From the NCBI GenBank assembly GCA_029882355.1, contig JAOUKV010000015.1:1-64000 (forward strand): a DNA stretch of 64,000 nucleotides, given 5' to 3'. A program made the translations under genes and the position numbers. Shown piece after piece: positions 8,542 to 17,476 of this stretch (the first letter of the stretch is position 1; every line of letters starts with the position of its first letter). This DNA comes from Gammaproteobacteria bacterium (GTDB taxonomy: Bacteria > Pseudomonadota > Gammaproteobacteria > SZUA-229). The notes beneath the pieces were generated by a model. That model had not been told where the DNA came from. It saw only the letters and a program-made list of their open reading frames with translations, and ran no database searches.

Positions 8542-8668
8542 GGGGGGATATTACGTTGTTTATAGAAAAAAACAAAAATACAAGTCTGTTATAGAAATAA
8601 GCTTTTGTTAAAATCACCTCATTAGTACCCCCCTCATTTTTAAAACAAATATAAAGACCCCATCACTG

Positions 8669-10987
8669 ATGAATATAGAACAAAGTATCGCTAATGAACT
8701 TGGTGTTAAAGTTTCACAAGTTGAAGCCACCATCACATTGATTGATGAAGGTTCAACGGTTCCTTTTATTTCTCGTTATCGTAAAGAGGTGACCGGCGGT
8801 TTAGATGACACACAACTTCGAACACTAGAGGAACGTTTATACTATTTGCGTGAACTGGAAGACCGCCGCGCCACGGTTTTGAAAACCATTGAAGAACAGG
8901 GGCTGTTAGGCGATGAGTTAAAAAAATCTATTTTAGAAGCCGATACCAAAACGCGGCTTGAAGATCTTTATGCGCCTTACAAACCTAAACGCCGTACAAA
9001 AGCTCAAATCGCGCGTGAAGCGGGTATCGAACCTTTGCTCGACGCTATTCTGGATGATTATTCTTTGCAACCTGAGATTGAAGCCGAGTCTTATATTAAT
9101 GCCGAGGCAGGCTTTGATAATAGTGCGGCCGTATTAGATGGCGCTCGCCAGATTTTTGTGGAACGCGCCTCAGAAAATGCTGACTTGCTCGCCGAGTTAC
9201 GAGACACATGCTGGGCAAGGGCAGAGCTTGTTTCAAGCGTGGTCGATGGTCAGGAAAATAATGGCAGTAAATTCACCGACTATTTTGTTTTTTCTGAAGG
9301 CATTAAAAAAATCCCTTCACATCGCGCGCTGGCATTATTCCGTGGACGCAAAGAAGGCATCTTACGCGTTAAGGTGTCTATTCCGGGTCAGGATGATCTT
9401 GAGTCAGTTTTAGATATGGGGCTGTGTGATAATTTGGTGGCACGCGCTTTTTCATTTTCTCAAAAACAACGTGCCGCAGATAACTGGTTATTAGAGTGTG
9501 CGCGCTGGGCATGGCGGGTAAAGATTTCAATGCAAATTGAATCAGAATTAAATATGCGCTTACGCGAGGCAGCAGAGGAAGAAGCCATTCGTGTTTTTGG
9601 TGAAAATATGCGTGATTTGTTATTGGCAGCACCCGCTGGCGCACGCGCTACACTCGGACTCGATCCCGGATTACGTACCGGTGTGAAAGTCGTGGTGCTT
9701 GATGAGCAAGGTATGCTGGTTGATCAGGCGGTGATTTATCCGCACGCGCCGAAAAATAAATGGGATGAGTCGATTGCGGTATTAGCAGCCCTGGCTAAAA
9801 AACATAAGGTTGAATTAGTCGCTATCGGCAATGGCACGGCCTCGCGTAAAACTGACAAGTTAAGCAATGAGTTAATGAGAAAACACCCTGAATTACGTTT
9901 AACCAGTTTAGTGGTGAGTGAAGCCGGTGCATCGGTTTATTCAGCATCAGAATTAGCCGCAAAAGAATTTCCTGATCTTGATGTTACCTTCCGTGGTTCC
10001 ATTTCGATTGCCCGACGCTTACAGGATCCTTTGGCCGAGCTGGTTAAAATTGATCCTAAAGCTATCGGCGTTGGTCAATACCAGCATGATGTTAATCAAA
10101 CACGCCTGGCAAAAAAGTTAGAAGCGGTGGTTGAAGATTGTGTCAACGCAGTTGGTGTTGAAGTTAACATGGCATCGGTACCGCTATTAATGCGTGTCGC
10201 CGGTTTAAGTGAAAGCATGGCAGAGAACATTGTTGCTTACCGCGAACAAAACGGTGCATTTAAAAACCGTCAGGAGATTTTAAAGGTTTCACGCCTGGGC
10301 CCCAAAGTGTTTGAACAGGCAGCAGGTTTTTTAAAAATATCAAAGGGTGATAATCCACTGGATGCTTCTTCGGTTCACCCTGAAGCTTATCCGGTAGTTA
10401 AAAATATTTTAGAAAAAAATAAACGCGAAATGAATAAAGTTATCGGTGATCGCGCATTTTTATCATCGCTGGCGGCAAATGATTATGTCATGGAAGGTTT
10501 TGGTGAGCCTACCGTGCGCGACATTATTCAGGAACTCGAAAAACCCGGCCGTGACCCACGCCCGGAATTTAAAACCGCCAGCTTTAAAGAAGGGGTAGAA
10601 AAAGTCAGTGACCTTAAAGAAGGCATGATTCTGGAAGGCGTTATCACCAACGTGACTAACTTTGGCGCATTTGTTGATATAGGTGTGCATCAGGATGGCC
10701 TGGTACACATCTCCGTGATTGCCGATAAGTTTGTCAAAGACCCGCACGATGTCGTTAAAACCGGTGAAGTGGTTAAAGTAAAGGTGATGGATGTTGACGT
10801 TAAAAGAAACCGTATTGCATTATCAATGCGCTTAACGGAGGAAGTTGAGAGAAAAGCCGCCGAACAAAAAAATAAATCGCCGGTAAATAAAAAACAGGCG
10901 AACAGACCGCAAGGCAATAAAAATCGTCAAACTAATAATGAACCCGCAGGTGTAATGGCGCAGGCATTCGCCAATATGAAAAAATAA
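8669..10987 (+). CDS. tex: Tex family RNA-binding transcription accessory protein
   Basis: 772 residues, the usual Tex length. Order: N-terminal Tex helices, YqgF-like nuclease-fold domain starting near LGLDPGLRTGVKV (about 330), helix-hairpin-helix repeats (VAGLSESMAENIVAYREQNG, then SRLGPKVFEQAAGFL) and an S1 RNA-binding domain (about 650-720, GVITNVTNFGAFVDIGVHQD). A Lys/Asn-rich tail ends the protein. Tex is a cytoplasmic nucleic-acid-binding factor linked to transcription and stress fitness. It is monocistronic and shows no clear terminator. Confidence 0.95.
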   Translation: MNIEQSIANELGVKVSQVEATITLIDEGSTVPFISRYRKEVTGGLDDTQLRTLEERLYYLRELEDRRATVLKTIEEQGLLGDELKKSILEADTKTRLEDLYAPYKPKRRTKAQIAREAGIEPLLDAILDDYSLQPEIEAESYINAEAGFDNSAAVLDGARQIFVERASENADLLAELRDTCWARAELVSSVVDGQENNGSKFTDYFVFSEGIKKIPSHRALALFRGRKEGILRVKVSIPGQDDLESVLDMGLCDNLVARAFSFSQKQRAADNWLLECARWAWRVKISMQIESELNMRLREAAEEEAIRVFGENMRDLLLAAPAGARATLGLDPGLRTGVKVVVLDEQGMLVDQAVIYPHAPKNKWDESIAVLAALAKKHKVELVAIGNGTASRKTDKLSNELMRKHPELRLTSLVVSEAGASVYSASELAAKEFPDLDVTFRGSISIARRLQDPLAELVKIDPKAIGVGQYQHDVNQTRLAKKLEAVVEDCVNAVGVEVNMASVPLLMRVAGLSESMAENIVAYREQNGAFKNRQEILKVSRLGPKVFEQAAGFLKISKGDNPLDASSVHPEAYPVVKNILEKNKREMNKVIGDRAFLSSLAANDYVMEGFGEPTVRDIIQELEKPGRDPRPEFKTASFKEGVEKVSDLKEGMILEGVITNVTNFGAFVDIGVHQDGLVHISVIADKFVKDPHDVVKTGEVVKVKVMDVDVKRNRIALSMRLTEEVERKAAEQKNKSPVNKKQANRPQGNKNRQTNNEPAGVMAQAFANMKK

Positions 10988-11202
10988 AATTAATCCAACG
11001 TTGGAATACATAAGAATCTCGGCTCAGAGCCCTTTGAATTCATACAAATAAGAAAAGGTTAACGTGATCTACTACGGTTTTTTGTTTGCTGGTTTGGTCA
11101 AAAATTGATCAAAAATAATTTTTTTTGTATTACAGCACATTTTATTGGGTAATCTCGGCTACAATCCTGAAAATATGTTTTGATGCTTTTCAAGGAGTAC
11201 TT

Positions 11203-11799
11203 ATGTTCGAGCAAAAATTTAAACCCTTCTTAAAGATATTTATCGCAGCATTTCTTGTCTTCGGGCTGGTCAGCTGCACATTTTATTGGAGTAAAAGTAA
11301 GTACTTAGATGATCGTGAAGAACAAGGCTCTATTCTTATATATGGCTATATAAATGATAAAGAAGCTCCGTTCACGATGAAATGGGGTGATGTGAAACAG
11401 GTAAGGCCGGTATCTGATGAGCCTTATAAAGAGCTGAGAAGTAACAACGAAGGTTTATTTTATCTAGAAAACCTGCCAACTGGTTTATACAAGATAGCGA
11501 CATTGAGTGGTCCTGAAAAGGGACTTTCAGAGAGTTATTGGGACTGGACTATGCCGTCACCTAGTGATGATAAGGCATTTAAACGTATGGAATTGAAGGC
11601 GAATAAACCGGGTTTATATTTTGTTGGTTCGTACAAGATTGATAAGGTTAAAGATGGCGGATTATTTGGTACAGATAAATATGAAACGATTGCGACAAAG
11701 GAAGTTTCTGAAAAGGAAGCGCTCCAGATGCTACTTGTTTATGCCGATAATACAAAATGGAAAAAAATAATACAGAAGAGAATTAAGCAATTAAAGTAA
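11203..11799 (+). CDS. unrecognised lipoprotein
   Basis: 198 residues from ATG at 11203, preceded by AAGGAG (11191-11196). The hydrophobic signal ends in the lipobox LVSC near residue 25, predicting a lipid-anchored envelope protein. The body contains a beta-rich segment (LYKIATLSGPEKG, then KPGLYFVGSYKID) like a carboxypeptidase-regulatory-type fold, but I do not recognise the family. It is followed after 15 bases by a second lipoprotein gene; the two are probably co-transcribed. Confidence 0.7.
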   Translation: MFEQKFKPFLKIFIAAFLVFGLVSCTFYWSKSKYLDDREEQGSILIYGYINDKEAPFTMKWGDVKQVRPVSDEPYKELRSNNEGLFYLENLPTGLYKIATLSGPEKGLSESYWDWTMPSPSDDKAFKRMELKANKPGLYFVGSYKIDKVKDGGLFGTDKYETIATKEVSEKEALQMLLVYADNTKWKKIIQKRIKQLK

Positions 11800-11814
11800 A
11801 TGGAGTAGATTGCG

Positions 11815-12429
11815 ATGAAAATAATATTAAAAATAAAAGGTGTTTTAGTTCTGTTCTTTGCGCTGTCATTAACGGGCTGTGTTTTACCGAAGTATTCAGT
11901 GGAGAACTTAAATGAGGTGGCCGCTGACGAAATCCTCTTTATAGGCCGGGTGTCAATGAATCCGCCGATAACAAAAGAGGAGATTCAGATAGAAAACGTT
12001 ATCAATCTCTCAGATGTTGAGATGCATAAAGTCCTGGTTATGAAAGCATCGGATGTATATTATGAACTGGGAGGGCAGCATGCGACTGACTATCAGGATA
12101 CTGTTGCCGCTATTGATGGTGAATATTATTATTTCACCTGGAATAAAAATAAGCCTCTGAACTTTCTTGGCGTCACATTTATCACCCGGATGACATCAAG
12201 GAATCGTGAATATATGACCTTCACAATTGATAAAGGAATAAAGGTAAACCACAGTGGAAAATCAAAAGCAGTGTATGTCGGCGATATTACTTTTGTCCGT
12301 GATGAATTTTTCAATATAAAAGATATCGATATCAACCAGAAAAATTACAAGAAGGCTGTAAAAGAATTCCGAAAAAAATACAAAACGGACTGGAAAGTTG
12401 AGAAAGCAAAGCTGACTTCCTCGAAGTAA
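11815..12429 (+). CDS. unrecognised lipoprotein, partner of the upstream gene
   Basis: 204 residues. The signal peptide ends in the lipobox LTGC (about residue 22). The mature part has EILFIGRVSMNPPI near its start, and the DVYYEL and ITFVRDEFFNIKDI segments suggest a beta-sandwich. It is not recognisably homologous to the preceding lipoprotein beyond general size and anchoring. It ends 19 bases before a converging methyltransferase gene. Confidence 0.7.
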   Translation: MKIILKIKGVLVLFFALSLTGCVLPKYSVENLNEVAADEILFIGRVSMNPPITKEEIQIENVINLSDVEMHKVLVMKASDVYYELGGQHATDYQDTVAAIDGEYYYFTWNKNKPLNFLGVTFITRMTSRNREYMTFTIDKGIKVNHSGKSKAVYVGDITFVRDEFFNIKDIDINQKNYKKAVKEFRKKYKTDWKVEKAKLTSSK

Positions 12430-12448
12430 GCGACTGACACGGAATTAA

Positions 12449-13063
12449 TTAAGTAAGATTACAGTTTTTAGTAGCAGTAACTAGAAATATAGGATATTCA
12501 TTATTTTCCTTCACTACAGTATGTGCGGTGATAAAATGAACATCCTCAAAACCCTGTGATTCCAATACGGCTTTCAAATGCTCGCGCTCAAAGCCCGAAT
12601 GATAAACGCCCTGCACATCGGTGGGATGAAAACTGCCGTCCTCTTTATCGAGATCAGCAAGGGCTAGCACACCGCCGGGAGATAAATGTTCAAAAAATGT
12701 TTGAATGAGTTTGTCAGTGTCTTCGACGTGATGCATGGCCATGGCGCTCATAATCAGGTCGAACTGCGCGGTCAGTGGCATATCTATAATGTTCTGACAG
12801 ATAGCTTCAACCTTGCCCTGTAATTCTGGCTTGGCGACTAGCTTGTCGAGCATGGCCTGAGAGATATCTACCGCGATAATTTTATTTACAAAGGGCGCGA
12901 CATGATAGCTGATCAGACCGGTGCCTGCACCGAAGTCCATTACATCCATATTGTCATTGAGGCTGGTACTTTCCAGTACTGAGGCACCAATGGCGGATGA
13001 GAGCTTTTTGACCATTTCATCAGCATCCCAGTTTTTAGCTTTTTCATTAAAGTGGTCAGACAT
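12449..13063 (-). CDS. class I SAM-dependent methyltransferase
   Basis: 204 residues. Motif I VMDFGAGTGLISYHVA (about 41-56), the acidic motif II end IIAVDISQAML and motif IV FDLIMSAMAMHHVEDTD identify the Rossmann-fold methyltransferase, closest in style to UbiE/BioC-like small-molecule enzymes. Substrate unknown. It has its own upstream gap (13064-13157) and converges with the lipoprotein pair. Confidence 0.85.
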   Translation of the reverse strand: MSDHFNEKAKNWDADEMVKKLSSAIGASVLESTSLNDNMDVMDFGAGTGLISYHVAPFVNKIIAVDISQAMLDKLVAKPELQGKVEAICQNIIDMPLTAQFDLIMSAMAMHHVEDTDKLIQTFFEHLSPGGVLALADLDKEDGSFHPTDVQGVYHSGFEREHLKAVLESQGFEDVHFITAHTVVKENNEYPIFLVTATKNCNLT

Positions 13064-13157
13064 TGCAGGACTCCTGAAGGCATCGCCTGTGGTTTATACA
13101 ATATGTGAATATTAAATTAATAGTGTGAAGTTGATTAATTGTCGCTGGATTACATCT

Positions 13158-14999
13158 TTATGTGGGTATGGCGTTGATGTCCAGGTTTTCACATTCACCA
13201 TATCTACGGTCATACATGTTGAGTGGTATTGTTGATTTGCATTTTTTTAGTATTTCCCCTTCTGATAGATATGATTCAACGGATACCCAGTCACTGTCGT
13301 AATTTATAAAAAATACACCACCTTTCTGGGCAGAGGCACAGGCCACTTCCATTCGTTTAAATGGATCTGTGCATCGAATGTCAGATATTGATTTTGGAAG
13401 TATTTTGTTTTTCTTGTAATAACGGCTGATAGCGTTACTAAACAATATAACTTTGTTTCTCAAGGACTGTTCGATCATCATATGGCTCATGCCAGCAGGT
13501 TTATTTTTTACTGGCTGTGATGGTTGTGATGGCGATGAAGTGGCAATGGGCATGCTCTTGTCTGAGATAATGGCCTCTTCATAGTTAAACTTAATATGCT
13601 CTGATTTGCCATTGTCATCAGTCAGGAAAAGATCGCACCACTTGCGAGATTCTTTAATTGAATCAAGTTTGAGTATTTTCATACTGGCCTTTCGCATTAC
13701 TTTTACTATTTGTTCGTCATTAGGGCACATGCCATCTTTTCTGCCATAGCCGCCCATCATTCTTCGTTGCATATGTACCCGAAGCATTGTTTTAAGATTA
13801 AACAATTCATTTTTACGCATCATAGTGACGACAGCGTTCATGCTGTCTGCTGATATCATAAGTGTGTCGAGTTTTTGTTTTATTTCTGCGCGTTTTTCAA
13901 ATAGAACGTCGGGTCTTTCCAGGACTCTCTCATAGAGGCTTCTGATGCGATTAACTGTTTTTTCATACTTATCACCCTTAACCTGATCCATAAAGGCATA
14001 AGATAGTTCTGTTTTTTTAGTGTCAGCCTCATAAAGTGGAAGATTAATAAAAAGCTCCTCCTCAATAGCGCGTTTAAACAATTTGGATATGCGTTTGGCT
14101 TTAACGACTTTAGATAAAATATTGGAAGCACCAGAAAAGTCCTTTTTATATTTTAATTTTATTGCGCTATCAACGATCGGTAATAACTTAACATCGAAAG
14201 AGCTTAATTGGCGTACATCTGGTGGAGCGTTGCTAGTGTTAGAGCCAATGTTTAATTTTTGTAATTCCGAGTATATAGAGTCAAGTTTTTCATTTTGCAC
14301 TTCATTGGATTTTTTCACATAGTCATGATGCGCATCTAACTTGTTTATTATTGTATCGAGTTTGCCAAGTCGTGTATAAATCGCCTTATTATGTGAGCCC
14401 GCAGCACTATCACTTATATTATTATAGATAGTGATATCACTACCTGTATCGGTATTCTTATGTTCCTTGAGATCATTGTGTAGCTTGATCACATTTTTAT
14501 TCAACAACAAAATTTCGTTATAGATTATATTGCTTTGCTTGTCGCTGTCATCGTTGTTTTCTATAGCACTGGCCGATAAATTTAGCTGGTCAGCGGCAGC
14601 ACCGCCTAATTCCTGTAGTGATTCGTATATTTGTTTATGATTCTTATTGCCTAAGGAAACGGAAGCTGAAGATACATAACTGCCCTTGTTGCCTGGCAGG
14701 CTTAACTTAATGGTTAGTTGAGCGGATTCAGCAGGTTCAACTAATGTAACCGCGAGATTTAGAGAGCCCGCGCTTATGGTCTTATCTTTTGAGTCATACA
14801 AAAAGGCGAATTTTTTCGTGCTAGAAATCTTCATTAAAGCTGTATCAACAGCGGCGGACTTCATTTGCTCAACAGGTAGCGGGTACCAGAGGTCGTTGGT
14901 AAATGTAGATTTAATGACCAATGGGAATATTTTAGCTTCAGCGACACCTAGCATGCTTATAAAACAAAATAATGTAAGTGTTAGCGATTTCTTCATCAT
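13158..14999 (-). CDS. large exported protein of unknown family
   Basis: 613 residues with a signal peptide ending VAEA-K, supported by GGAGG four bases before the ATG at 14999. The N-terminal 150 residues look like a beta-rich domain (SLNLAVTLVEPAESAQLTIK). A helical, probably coiled middle follows (about 155-260), then a long helical region with a cysteine-bearing C-terminal part (CPNDEQIVKVMRKA, then KWCDLFLTDD). I recognise no domain. It is AT-rich, with SUMF1-like and BFD-like genes upstream on the same strand. Confidence 0.7.
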   Translation of the reverse strand: MMKKSLTLTLFCFISMLGVAEAKIFPLVIKSTFTNDLWYPLPVEQMKSAAVDTALMKISSTKKFAFLYDSKDKTISAGSLNLAVTLVEPAESAQLTIKLSLPGNKGSYVSSASVSLGNKNHKQIYESLQELGGAAADQLNLSASAIENNDDSDKQSNIIYNEILLLNKNVIKLHNDLKEHKNTDTGSDITIYNNISDSAAGSHNKAIYTRLGKLDTIINKLDAHHDYVKKSNEVQNEKLDSIYSELQKLNIGSNTSNAPPDVRQLSSFDVKLLPIVDSAIKLKYKKDFSGASNILSKVVKAKRISKLFKRAIEEELFINLPLYEADTKKTELSYAFMDQVKGDKYEKTVNRIRSLYERVLERPDVLFEKRAEIKQKLDTLMISADSMNAVVTMMRKNELFNLKTMLRVHMQRRMMGGYGRKDGMCPNDEQIVKVMRKASMKILKLDSIKESRKWCDLFLTDDNGKSEHIKFNYEEAIISDKSMPIATSSPSQPSQPVKNKPAGMSHMMIEQSLRNKVILFSNAISRYYKKNKILPKSISDIRCTDPFKRMEVACASAQKGGVFFINYDSDWVSVESYLSEGEILKKCKSTIPLNMYDRRYGECENLDINAIPT

Positions 15000-15050
15000 G
15001 TTACCTCCAAGTTGTATGATATTTTTAGTCGAAAGAGAAGAGTGTTGCTT

Positions 15051-15350
15051 CTACATATCGGGTGAACAAAGGCACTCGATCAATCGCTCTATCTGCTTAG
15101 TGCAGCAGCCGCTTCCCATTGTGGCATAGGTCTGCTTTTGAATCTCTGCCACTGTTGTAGCGCCACTCACAATGGCATTGATAATATCCATCTTAACAAC
15201 CTGATTACAGACACATAAATTTTGGTCTAAATTCTTCTTAAGAATGGGTGGAAGTTTGTCCAGAGGATTTGTGAGAGGATGATTTTTCAAAGTGTAAGAA
15301 GTATAAAGAGACTTTCTAGTCATAGTCAAATCAAATGAGGCTGTCCACAT
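15051..15350 (-). CDS. BFD-like [2Fe-2S] small protein with altered cysteine set
   Basis: 99 residues as read. The core LCVCNQVVKMDIINAIVSGA ... GSGCCTKQIERLIECL matches bacterioferritin-associated ferredoxin/NirB-type [2Fe-2S] domains. The CxC pair is intact, but the second pair, normally CxxC, reads S-G-C-C, so one expected ligand is serine and an extra cysteine sits next to the last. The first 40 residues have no homology I can see and no ribosome site marks the start, so the true protein may be shorter. Likely role: iron release or redox partner. Confidence 0.6.
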   Translation of the reverse strand: MWTASFDLTMTRKSLYTSYTLKNHPLTNPLDKLPPILKKNLDQNLCVCNQVVKMDIINAIVSGATTVAEIQKQTYATMGSGCCTKQIERLIECLCSPDM

Positions 15351-15362
15351 GGCCCGCGAAAA

Positions 15363-15449
15363 CTATGAAGAAAGATTGTAGAAGGTTATTGCAATAACGG
15401 CGCAAATGAAAAAAAACGCAAGAATTGGAATGATTTTAAATTTATCCAT
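15363..15449 (-). CDS. possible 28-residue membrane miniprotein
   Basis: ATG at 15449 opens a 28-codon frame ending TAG at 15363. The peptide MDKFKIIPILAFFFICAVIA, plus eight more residues, is a single charged-then-hydrophobic helix like many bacterial small membrane proteins. No convincing ribosome site precedes it and the composition is AT-rich, so chance is a real alternative. It lies alone between the BFD-like and SUMF1-like genes. Confidence 0.25.
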   Translation of the reverse strand: MDKFKIIPILAFFFICAVIAITFYNLSS

Positions 15450-15517
15450 GTAAAGAAAAGGCCATTGTTATTAATTTAGTTAAACAAATGATCGGAGCAG
15501 ATCATATTTGATAGCAC

Positions 15518-16315
15518 TTACTGAGGTGTCATAGCAATACGAAAACCGAAAGTGGGATATCGTATTGTAAATTTTGCCTTTGTACGGAATGTTGCAAGGG
15601 CATCCTCAGCGTTGTCGGCATAGGCGCCACCGCGAAGCACGCGTTCACCATTCATGTTTTGTTGTGTCCAGGCGCTGCCATCGGCTGGTGCGCCCTGATA
15701 ATTAGCATGATAAGTATCCTCAACCCATTCCCATACGTTACCACTCATATCATACAAGCCAAAGGCATTGGGCTGTAATTTTCCCACCGAATGAGGCTGT
15801 TTATTGCTGTTGGTTTTATGCCATGCTAACTGTTTCACCTGTCCATCGCCGCAATACGTTTTATGTTTGCCGCCGGCCCTGCAGGCGTAATCCCATTCTG
15901 CCTCACTGGGTAATCTCAATTTGGCGCTGCCGCTTTTATTAAGTTTCTGAATGTATTGATCTGCCATGAACCAGGCAATATTGTTCGCTGGTATGCCGAC
16001 TCCTTCTAAAGAACTACTGCCCTTATGATCTGATACCTGCTCGTATTGCGCTGCAGTGACTTCATATTTACCTAGATAAAAGCCATTGACGCAAACCTGA
16101 TGTACGGGTTGTTCATTTGTTTCGAGGGTAGAGCCCATATCGAAACAGCCACCGGGCACCCAGACTAATTGCATGCCAGTTGCAGGTTCAGTCCAGAAAG
16201 AACCAGCAGCAGGTTCAGTCGTTGCCGATGAGGTTTTATTTTTTTCTTCCGTTTTTGTGGAAAAGAATAAGAATATTACTAGTACTACAACAATTAGGAT
16301 GAGCTTCAGATTCAT
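15518..16315 (-). CDS. SUMF1/formylglycine-generating-enzyme-like protein, membrane anchored
   Basis: 265 residues from ATG at 16315 (AAGGAG seven bases upstream). An N-terminal membrane helix is followed by a linker and a full SUMF1 fold: LVWVPGGCFDMGS, FYLGKYEVTAAQYEQV, KLRLPSEAEWDYACRAG, MSGNVWEWVEDT, RVLRGGAY and FGFRIAM. The family includes sulfatase activators, ergothioneine enzymes and many non-catalytic binding domains. No sulfatase gene is in the window and the copper-binding cysteine pair of true FGE is not evident, so activity is doubtful. It faces the periplasm. Confidence 0.8.
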   Translation of the reverse strand: MNLKLILIVVVLVIFLFFSTKTEEKNKTSSATTEPAAGSFWTEPATGMQLVWVPGGCFDMGSTLETNEQPVHQVCVNGFYLGKYEVTAAQYEQVSDHKGSSSLEGVGIPANNIAWFMADQYIQKLNKSGSAKLRLPSEAEWDYACRAGGKHKTYCGDGQVKQLAWHKTNSNKQPHSVGKLQPNAFGLYDMSGNVWEWVEDTYHANYQGAPADGSAWTQQNMNGERVLRGGAYADNAEDALATFRTKAKFTIRYPTFGFRIAMTPQ

Positions 16316-16564
16316 TATTTTCTCCTTATACAATCCAGTCCAAGTAAGATCAGATTCAAATTAACGAAGCCAGGTGAGAAGAGGCTTGATTCTATATGCT
16401 CAGCGAATTTTTAGATATAATCAACTTCGCGCTCCCCCCGGTAATCCTGTACTGTTTTAAACGTGTAACCAGTTTTTACGCGAATACCTTGAAGATAGCA
16501 AGGTTTATGGCCGTGCCCAAATTAATTTCTAAAACCAAAAAAATCAGATCGAGTCAGACCCTAC

Positions 16565-17110
16565 TTATTCGTCTTTGGATTGTAATTCCCTGGTTTTATT
16601 TATTTTATCCAGAAGTGCCTTTTTGAGTTCATTATATTCTTGAGTGAGAGCACGAATTTTTTTCTCAAGTGCTTTGTTCTCAGATGATAAATTAAAAGCC
16701 TTCTTGTTTAGTGATTCTAGTTCAACAATTTCTTCGTTTGGCGCAGGGATAAGGGGTTGATCTTCGAGTGTAATATCCTCTTTGGATTCCTCTACAACTT
16801 CCTCTACAACTTCCTCTACAGCTTCCTCTGCAGCATCATCTATAACATCATCAATAACATTATCTATAACATTATCTATAACATTATCTATAACATTATC
16901 TATAACATTATCTATAACATTATCTATAACATTATCTATAACATTATCTATAACATCATCGCTGGTTTCCTCTTTCACTTCCTCTAACAAATCCATTGGG
17001 TTAATAAGGGTATCAATCGGTTCTTCCTGGATAAGGCGCTTTTCACATGATGATAAAGTTGAGACAAGGAATAAAGGGAGCAGGAGGATATATGTTTTGT
17101 TGAATAGCAT
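16565..17110 (-). CDS. repeat-bearing coiled-coil lipoprotein
   Basis: 181 residues. The signal peptide ends in the lipobox LSSC (about residue 22). Residues about 52-90 are eight VIDN units plus VIDD variants, then a Glu/Val-rich EEVVEEVVEES stretch. The C-terminal 50 residues form a heptad coiled coil (about 130-175). The acidic repeat is encoded by a 12-bp tandem repeat, so copy-number change would lengthen the protein without breaking the frame. The protein is probably an envelope spacer or surface lipoprotein; I know no homologue. Confidence 0.7.
   Translation of the reverse strand: MLFNKTYILLLPLFLVSTLSSCEKRLIQEEPIDTLINPMDLLEEVKEETSDDVIDNVIDNVIDNVIDNVIDNVIDNVIDNVIDNVIDDVIDDAAEEAVEEVVEEVVEESKEDITLEDQPLIPAPNEEIVELESLNKKAFNLSSENKALEKKIRALTQEYNELKKALLDKINKTRELQSKDE
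16854..16949. repeat. 12-bp tandem repeat, eight perfect copies
   Basis: Unit ATAACATTATCT repeated eight times without mismatch, flanked by degenerate copies (16842-16853 and 16950-16960). It lies inside the lipoprotein gene and encodes VIDN on the minus strand. A second 12-bp series based on ACTTCCTCTACA lies at about 16797-16833. Perfect identity points to recent slippage expansion. Confidence 0.9.
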
Positions 17111-17222
17111 TTCTTTAAGCTTTTATATTAGTTCGGTAGCGAGTAGTTAGAAGTATAGCAATAATGGTGGGAGTTGTTATTGAGTACTAAAGTGATGATA
17201 TATACGGTGCTGAAGTAGGGGT

Positions 17223-17299
17223 GTAGGGTGGATAAAGTTTTTGTTCCCACGCGTATGTAGTGATGTCAAACGTGGGCACAAATGCGGTGCCCAACCTAC
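17223..17299. repeat. MITE-like imperfect inverted repeat
   Basis: Two 29-bp arms, GTAGGGTGGATAAAG... (17223-17251) and the reverse complement of ...GGTGCCCAACCTAC (17271-17299), agree at about 20 of 29 positions. They are strongest at the outer GTAGG.TGG and inner CCCACG ends. This is the form of the widespread 'GTGGGC.. GCCCAACCTAC' intergenic repeats of proteobacteria. Confidence 0.5.
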
Positions 17300-17447
17300 C
17301 TGGCTGCAAGATATGAAAGGCAAAGGACAAGACATGAATCCTGTGTTCGTTGCAATACAAAGGTATTTTACCGCAATCACATTGTAATGAGTTGAAGGAG
17401 CAGTATGTTTGGGCGCATGAGTGAGAGTGGGTGTGGTATGAAGGTAA

Positions 17448-17458
17448 GGCCTGACCCC
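17448..17458 (-). repeat. REP-like motif GGGGTCAGGCC
   Basis: On the minus strand this reads GGGGTCAGGCC, matching the core at 1776-1786. It lies 19 bases past the stop codon of the M48 peptidase gene. Confidence 0.35.
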
Positions 17459-17476
17459 GTGGTTCAGCTTCAAAAA

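Larger units (their letters stand above)
17111..17476. other. intergenic region carrying repeats
   Basis: No gene is supported. The stretch holds a MITE-like inverted repeat (17223-17299) and a REP-like motif (17448-17458). A 98-codon minus frame through it is His/Pro/Thr-rich and repeat-derived. Confidence 0.5.

Noticed and set aside
16396-16626. 76-residue plus-strand frame near the REP-like GAGTCAGACCC
   Set aside because: No start signal or family; overlaps the end of the repeat lipoprotein gene. Possibly repeat debris.
16757-17150. Plus-strand frames of Ile/Tyr/Asn or Ser/Thr/Leu repeats
   Set aside because: Antisense shadows of the 12-bp tandem repeat in the lipoprotein gene.
17177-17473. 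98-residue minus-strand frame
   Set aside because: Runs through the MITE-like repeat; composition and lack of homology point to noncoding DNA.
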